A stretch of 12,965 nucleotides of DNA, from positions 1 to 12,965 of the forward strand of contig NW_014012029.1 in NCBI RefSeq assembly GCF_000611645.1, given 5' to 3'. This stretch comes from Monoraphidium neglectum (lineage: Eukaryota; Chlorophyta; Chlorophyceae; Sphaeropleales; Selenastraceae). The notes under the pieces were generated by a model that saw only the letters and a program-made list of their open reading frames with translations, searched no databases and was not told the DNA's origin. This document shows, piece after piece, positions 9,058 to 12,965 of this stretch (position 1 is the stretch's first letter; every line of letters begins with the position of its first letter). The position numbers and the translations under genes were made by a program.

Positions 9058-10801
9058 TCAGCCAAAGGGCTCCGCCTTGAGGCCGCTGCCCGCAAGGCCA
9101 ACGCTCGCGGCGGGCACCAGCGCGTCGCCGGCCGGCGGGCCGCGCAGGCTCGGGGCTGTACTCCGACGCATGAGCAAGAGAGGGAGGAAGCACGTGGCCA
9201 AGGAAGTCGGTGACGTTCAGGGCAGCGGGCGCGCAGTAGTCAACACAGCACGCACGCCTAGTCAGCGTTTCACATCAGCAGAGCGGATGCCTCGCCTTGG
9301 CCACGCGGGCCGCGAGCACGCCGGGCCGGGCCGCACCTCTGGAGAGGCTGTCCTCCAGAGAGAGACCGCCGTCGAGTTCGCCCTTGAGCGGCAGCGCCCC
9401 AAGGTGCGCGCGCCGCAGCTCCAGGCCGGCTAGAACGGCGCTGCCACAGAAAGCGAGCGCGCCCAGCAGACCTGCGGTTCGCAGGCAGGTTGAAGGTGTC
9501 ACGCGGCCACGGGTGTGCTGTCTCGGGCCTCACGACCTGCAATCGCATCCATTGGGAAAACAACAGCTGCTGCGACATGCACTTGCCTCGTGCTGCGCTC
9601 GCCCACATTCACTTCGAGTCGCAACAACCTGCACAACACAGCAACCAAGCGACCAAGCGACCCGGGGCACACCAAAGAAGAAGGCGACTGCCGCTGCCGC
9701 ACTTCACCAGCCACGCCCAGCCTCGACACCACACACAGCCTGCAGATGTCACCGTCACCCACAAGTGGCGATGACAAACTCCATCAGGGAGCAGACCCTC
9801 GACGCCAGCCGCGACGCGCTCAGTGTCGCCGCCGCCTGCGCCATGCGGCGCGCCTCGGTGTCGGGCGGCAGCGTAAAGGCATCGAAGCTGACTGCGCCGG
9901 CATCGAATGCATCAACCATCACCTGACGCGTGCAAGTGATTTGTGGTGGCTTTGTGAGTCCACTGCGGCAAACGCACACTGAGGCTAGTGTCACTACTGT
10001 GACACAGAGGTGACGTCATTATGGGAGCTGGAGGTAGGAGCGTGTCGGCATATCGCAGCAGTGGCCATTAGTATGCCATGATGTGTGCTACGCCGCAGTA
10101 GTGGTGATCGCATACCAGCTACAACGCAAGGGCTGCAGCCACTCGGCCGGCCGGCCTGCACCCTTGGAAGCCCAGCAGGCACATCGCAGGCGAATCAGCA
10201 CCCGAAGCCAGGCGGCATTCTTGCGTGTGGCAGGCGCAGACCTTTTCATAATCAAAGAGGTTGGTGTACTGGGCCTCGAGGGGGCGCGTGAAGGGAGCCC
10301 ACATGGCCTTGATGTAGGGGCCCGCGGCCGCGACCACGTGCGGCGGCTCCGCGGCGTGGTAGACCCTGCGGGGTCCCCGGGACAGGGGCGGCAAGGGCGC
10401 CGCCAAGGCGCAGTAAGCAACAGGGTTTCGTCCGCAGCACAGGCCAGGCGCGTCTCGCAGGCGGAGCCAGCTGTGGGACTAGTCAGGCGGGCCAAGAGGC
10501 CGCGTCCCCGGTGCACAAGCACTGCGTGCACTGAACGGCCAGACCTCACGCACCTGAGTGTCGTCTCCACCATGTCATAGCCCACAAACCTCGGGTCAAC
10601 AGGTTGAGACCCGTTTTCAGGGTGCATCGTCACAAAGCCGTCCAGCCGCCGCCTCTCGTCCGCGTCGAGGCCGGCCAGGCTCGCCTCCGCCGCGGCGCCG
10701 AGCTGCGCTGCTGAGGGCGCGGCGGCGCCGGCGGCTGCCCGAGGGGTGAAGGGGACCTCTCCCAGGTCAAAGATTTGGCTCATTATCAGGTCTTCGTTGC
10801 T

Positions 10802-10860
<59 letters not shown>

Positions 10861-12044
10861 TCCGGTCCATCATGCGCCCAGGCGTCGTGTACGGCGCCCA
10901 GATGCGCTTCACGTGCGCGGCGAGCTGCCTCTGGAAGTCGGGGTCGCCCCCACGCTCAAACAGCTGCCCGGCAAACAGCACCTCGACCAGCATCGTCCAG
11001 CCGACGTGCGCCTGGGAGCGTGTGTTGTTGGCGGACGGCCACTGGTGGATCTGGTCGTCCAAGAAGAAGTTGGTCTGGGCCTCCTTGCTGGCCGAGCCCT
11101 CCGCACTCAGGGCGACGCCGCCGCCGCCGCCGCCACCGCGCGAGACGGCGCCCATGGCGCAGCCGCGGTGGTTGAGGGAGTCATGGAGGAGCAGCGCCGC
11201 CGCGGCGACCAGCGAGGCGCAGAGGGCGGCGGAGGTGAGGGCGTCCGCGAGTGGGTGCCTCTTGAATAAGCGCCTGCGGGGTGTGAATTGGGCCATGAGT
11301 ACGCTGCGCTCGGGTGCCTGGCAAGTTGCGGAGCGTTGATAGAGAGAGGAAAGGGCGCACGCCGGCTGCTCACATGCAGCGTCCTGCGTCTGCGCCCATG
11401 ACAATGGATGGCACCGGCGGGTCTGGCTTGGCAGGCAGCGCCGCCGCAAGGCGCTGCAAAGCGCAGCGAGAGTGCCGCCTTGCAAGGCTGCCCCCGGTCG
11501 CGTCTGCAGGACCCTGACTGACCGGCCGTGGTGGGTGACGTGGACGCATGGCGGGATGAGGATGTGCGCGGCTGCAGCGATCAGGCCCAGTGCCGCCGCG
11601 CCAACAGCAAACGCCGGGGCTGCTGCGTCATCGGGTGACACGCTGAGGATCCACGCAGATGCCGCCAGCACGCAGCAGCACAAGAGCACCTGGGCGGGTG
11701 TGCATCAGCGCACGCGTGGGCGCCGGCATACGGATGATTTTTGGGGGGGGGGGCGGGGGGCGGGGGGCGTCTGAGGGAGCTCACCAACAACCAATTGTAG
11801 AACTGCAACACTGCAGCGGGTGTTTGCAGCTGCGTGTACACACTCTAGTACTTAGCAACATGTGCCACGCAACAAACCCTGGGCAGGGGGCTCAGGATCG
11901 ACTGGCGACCCAACCCTCGATTGGTGCAACTACCGCAGCGCAAGCTGGCGGCGCTCGTGCCGGGCTTGCAGGCGACCGTGAGACGCAACACACCTCGAAG
12001 AACCGGGTGATGAGCCGCGTTGTGGAGAGACTAGGATGTCGCAT
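9058..12044 (-). CDS. Uncharacterised four-span membrane protein with internal repeat and polyQ (8 exons)
   Basis: Inferred protein of 499 residues; I do not recognise the family. Exons in coding order: 12044-11994, 11829-11785, 11689-11523, 11273-10554, 10365-10242, 9922-9763, 9471-9337, 9155-9058. All introns are GT..AG with matching phases; the GTCTGC donor after 10242 is the weakest. Hydrophobic spans lie at about 28-50 (NWLLVLLCCCVLAASAWIL), 58-77, 97-117 and 417-438. The roughly 300-residue segment between spans 3 and 4 has a Gly7 run, a Q19 run (227-245), two NXS/T sequons (N170, N308) and two similar units: VGWTMLVEVLF..IWAPYTTP..FDLGEVPF (about 178-265) and VGYDMVETTLR..MWAPFTRP..FDAGAVSF (about 318-390). 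The order of three spans, a big loop and a fourth span resembles tetraspanins, but no CCG motif is seen. The start at ATG 12044 (context AAAATG) is the least certain part: the frame is open upstream to an ATG at 12284, and ATG 11296 in a predicted intron is also in frame with the large exon. Confidence 0.72.
10802..10858 (-). repeat. CAG/CAA repeat encoding 19 glutamines
   Basis: Nineteen consecutive glutamine codons on the minus strand, nearly all CAG with occasional CAA, flanked by DRK and SNED. The tract lies in the large fourth exon of the membrane protein gene and interrupts the first of its two repeat units. On the opposite strand it reads as a CTG run, which produces spurious poly-Leu or poly-Cys frames. 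Confidence 0.95.
11743..11767 (+). other. G-run cluster in intron 2 of the membrane protein gene (G4 candidate)
   Basis: G11, G6 and G6 are separated by single C bases. The coding strand carries the C-rich complement, inside a 95-nt intron. The run is close to the donor at 11785 rather than the acceptor, so it is not a normal pyrimidine tract. Quadruplex or i-motif formation is possible, and the length is error-prone in sequencing. Confidence 0.5.
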
Positions 12045-12752
12045 TTTATTCTTCCAACAGCACAACACCGCGGACGAGCCCGGAGACCACGAGCGCACTC
12101 CCACCACCAAGCGACCCCTCAAACCACCGCCTGCCCCAACAAAGATGCCTGACTTGAAACACCAGTTATCAACCGTGCCGTGTAACTGATGTGTCGGGCT
12201 TGTGGTATGGCTGCACCAAGGGCTCATCGGGGTCAACATGAGCGTGCCCGGAGTGCCGACAAAGGCACCTGACTTCATGCGCACCGCTTCGACCGTGGTG
12301 GTCGCAGCGGTTCCAAAGGCGGGTGCAGTACGTGACGATGAGCTGCATGGCCCGCGTCACCCATAAAGTGGGGGGAGTTGCAACAGCTGTGCGATTGTGA
12401 CTGTCGCACCGTCCCAGCAGCTGCCCCAACTCAGGCGGTGGCCAGGTACTGCCCTGGCTTCGCCACTGCCGTTGAACCGCAGCAGCCCAACAGGCACGCC
12501 TCGTGATCTTTCTGCCACAGCACTGTCGGGCCTCAGCACCGCGAAAGTCATGCCGCGTGACCGCCGCACCCTGACCGGATTCAAACGGTTACAGTCGCAG
12601 CACGCCGAGCAAAAGCTGCATCCGCGCAGCCACGCGCCCTCGTCCCTAAGCAGCCCCCGCAGCCCGGACGCTGCAGGCCGCAGCCAGGGCGGAGGTGCGA
12701 GACAGCGGGCTCCTGCCCCCTTCGCCCGCCTCTCCACCCTCAGATACCTGCA
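12045..12752. other. Intergenic region between EMC4 and the membrane protein gene
   Basis: No supported gene. Bases from 12752 down to about 12580 should be the EMC4 3' UTR, ending near a TGTAA at 12589-12593. The remainder, to 12045, should hold the promoter and 5' UTR of the downstream minus-strand gene. No TATA box or other clear promoter element was identified. Minus-strand frames in this stretch have no recognisable protein motif. Confidence 0.6.
12589..12593 (-). terminator. Candidate poly(A) signal TGTAA for EMC4
   Basis: TTACA on the plus strand, 160 nt past the EMC4 stop codon in the direction of transcription. Motif and distance both suit a chlorophyte 3' UTR. Confidence 0.55.
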
Positions 12753-12946
12753 TTACAGCGCTTGGACTGAGACGCTGGCCGGCGGCGGCACGGGCAGGGT
12801 TGACATCCAGTCGCTGGCGTGCGTGGGCAGGAGGCCCATGGAGTTCAGCTTGTTCAGCACGAACAGCAGCTGCCCGACCTGCACCGCGCAGTAGATGATG
12901 CGCGGCGTGAGGACGTCCAGGCGGCCGGCCGGGTCTTTTGGGAAGG
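12753..12946 (-). CDS. EMC4: ER membrane protein complex subunit 4, last exon (5' part outside window)
   Basis: The C-terminal 63 residues of EMC4, a membrane subunit of the ER membrane protein complex, which inserts tail-anchored and some multi-span proteins into the ER membrane. The exon starts after a CCCCGCAG acceptor at 12947 with two bases of a split codon. It encodes a hydrophilic stretch, a hydrophobic segment (IIYCAVQVGQLLFVLNKL) and the family hallmark SMGLLPTHASDW, which is nearly identical between human (TMEM85) and plant EMC4. It ends at TAA 12755-12753. The known animal and plant proteins continue after this hallmark with a short acidic tail ending in a glycine motif (EFSGGG/EYSGGG). 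Here the frame instead ends VPPPASVSVQAL, so either the tail is lost or one more small exon exists: a GTCTCAGT just before the stop could be a donor, but I found no matching exon downstream. Upstream exons and the start are beyond the right edge. Confidence 0.87.
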
Positions 12947-12965
12947 CTGCGGGGCGGGGTGGGGG

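Noticed and set aside
10746..11339. Plus-strand frames with long poly-Cys or poly-Leu runs
   Set aside because: They are the antisense of the CAG tract and flanking exon of the minus-strand membrane protein gene, whose exon junctions, codon bias and internal repeats all support the minus strand.
11892..12284. Minus-strand frame extending the membrane protein upstream to ATG 12284
   Set aside because: The extra residues have no motif or coding-like bias, while ATG 12044 gives a compact N-terminus that splices in frame. It is kept only as an alternative start.
1..12965. Mobile element, tRNA, rRNA or viral gene
   Set aside because: No transposase or reverse transcriptase motif, terminal repeats, cloverleaf or conserved rRNA segment was noticed on either strand. 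Reading by eye cannot exclude a short degenerate element within the introns.

Overview
This window looks like nuclear DNA of a green alga (Chlorophyta, Chlorella- or Chlamydomonas-like). The coding segments have mostly G or C at third positions. Exons are short and separated by many GT..AG introns of about 95-510 nt. TGTAA, the usual chlorophyte polyadenylation motif, lies downstream of some stop codons. CA/GT microsatellites and homopolymeric amino-acid runs are common. The genus cannot be fixed from the sequence alone. The long uninterrupted reading frames mostly run antisense to exons or through introns and are not genes; the gene models here were built by joining exons by hand on the minus strand.

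Layout, left to right. (1) 1-78, plus strand: a probable C-terminal fragment of an unidentified Gly/Ala/Arg-rich protein. (2) 79-807: a convergent 3' region holding the 3' UTR of the next gene, a (CA)n tract and a strong hairpin. (3) 808-7549, minus strand: a complete 18-exon gene for a 442-residue zinc-dependent medium-chain alcohol/formaldehyde-type dehydrogenase, with both zinc sites and the NAD-binding motif intact. (4) 7550-9057: 1.5 kb without a recognisable gene, holding a hexanucleotide/CA satellite. (5) 9058-12044, minus strand: an inferred 8-exon gene for a roughly 499-residue membrane protein. It has four predicted hydrophobic spans, a very large loop between spans 3 and 4, an internal two-unit repeat and a 19-residue polyglutamine insertion in one unit only. 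I do not recognise the family. (6) 12045-12752: intergenic DNA with a candidate poly(A) signal. (7) 12753-12946, minus strand, extending off the right end: the last exon of EMC4, a subunit of the ER membrane protein insertase complex.

The three minus-strand genes run head to tail. Nothing in the sequence suggests a shared pathway: one is a soluble oxidoreductase, one an uncharacterised membrane protein, and one a housekeeping ER insertase subunit. I found no mobile element, CRISPR array, rRNA, tRNA or viral gene. The most interesting object is the membrane protein at 9058-12044, because of its internal duplication and its asymmetric polyQ tract.
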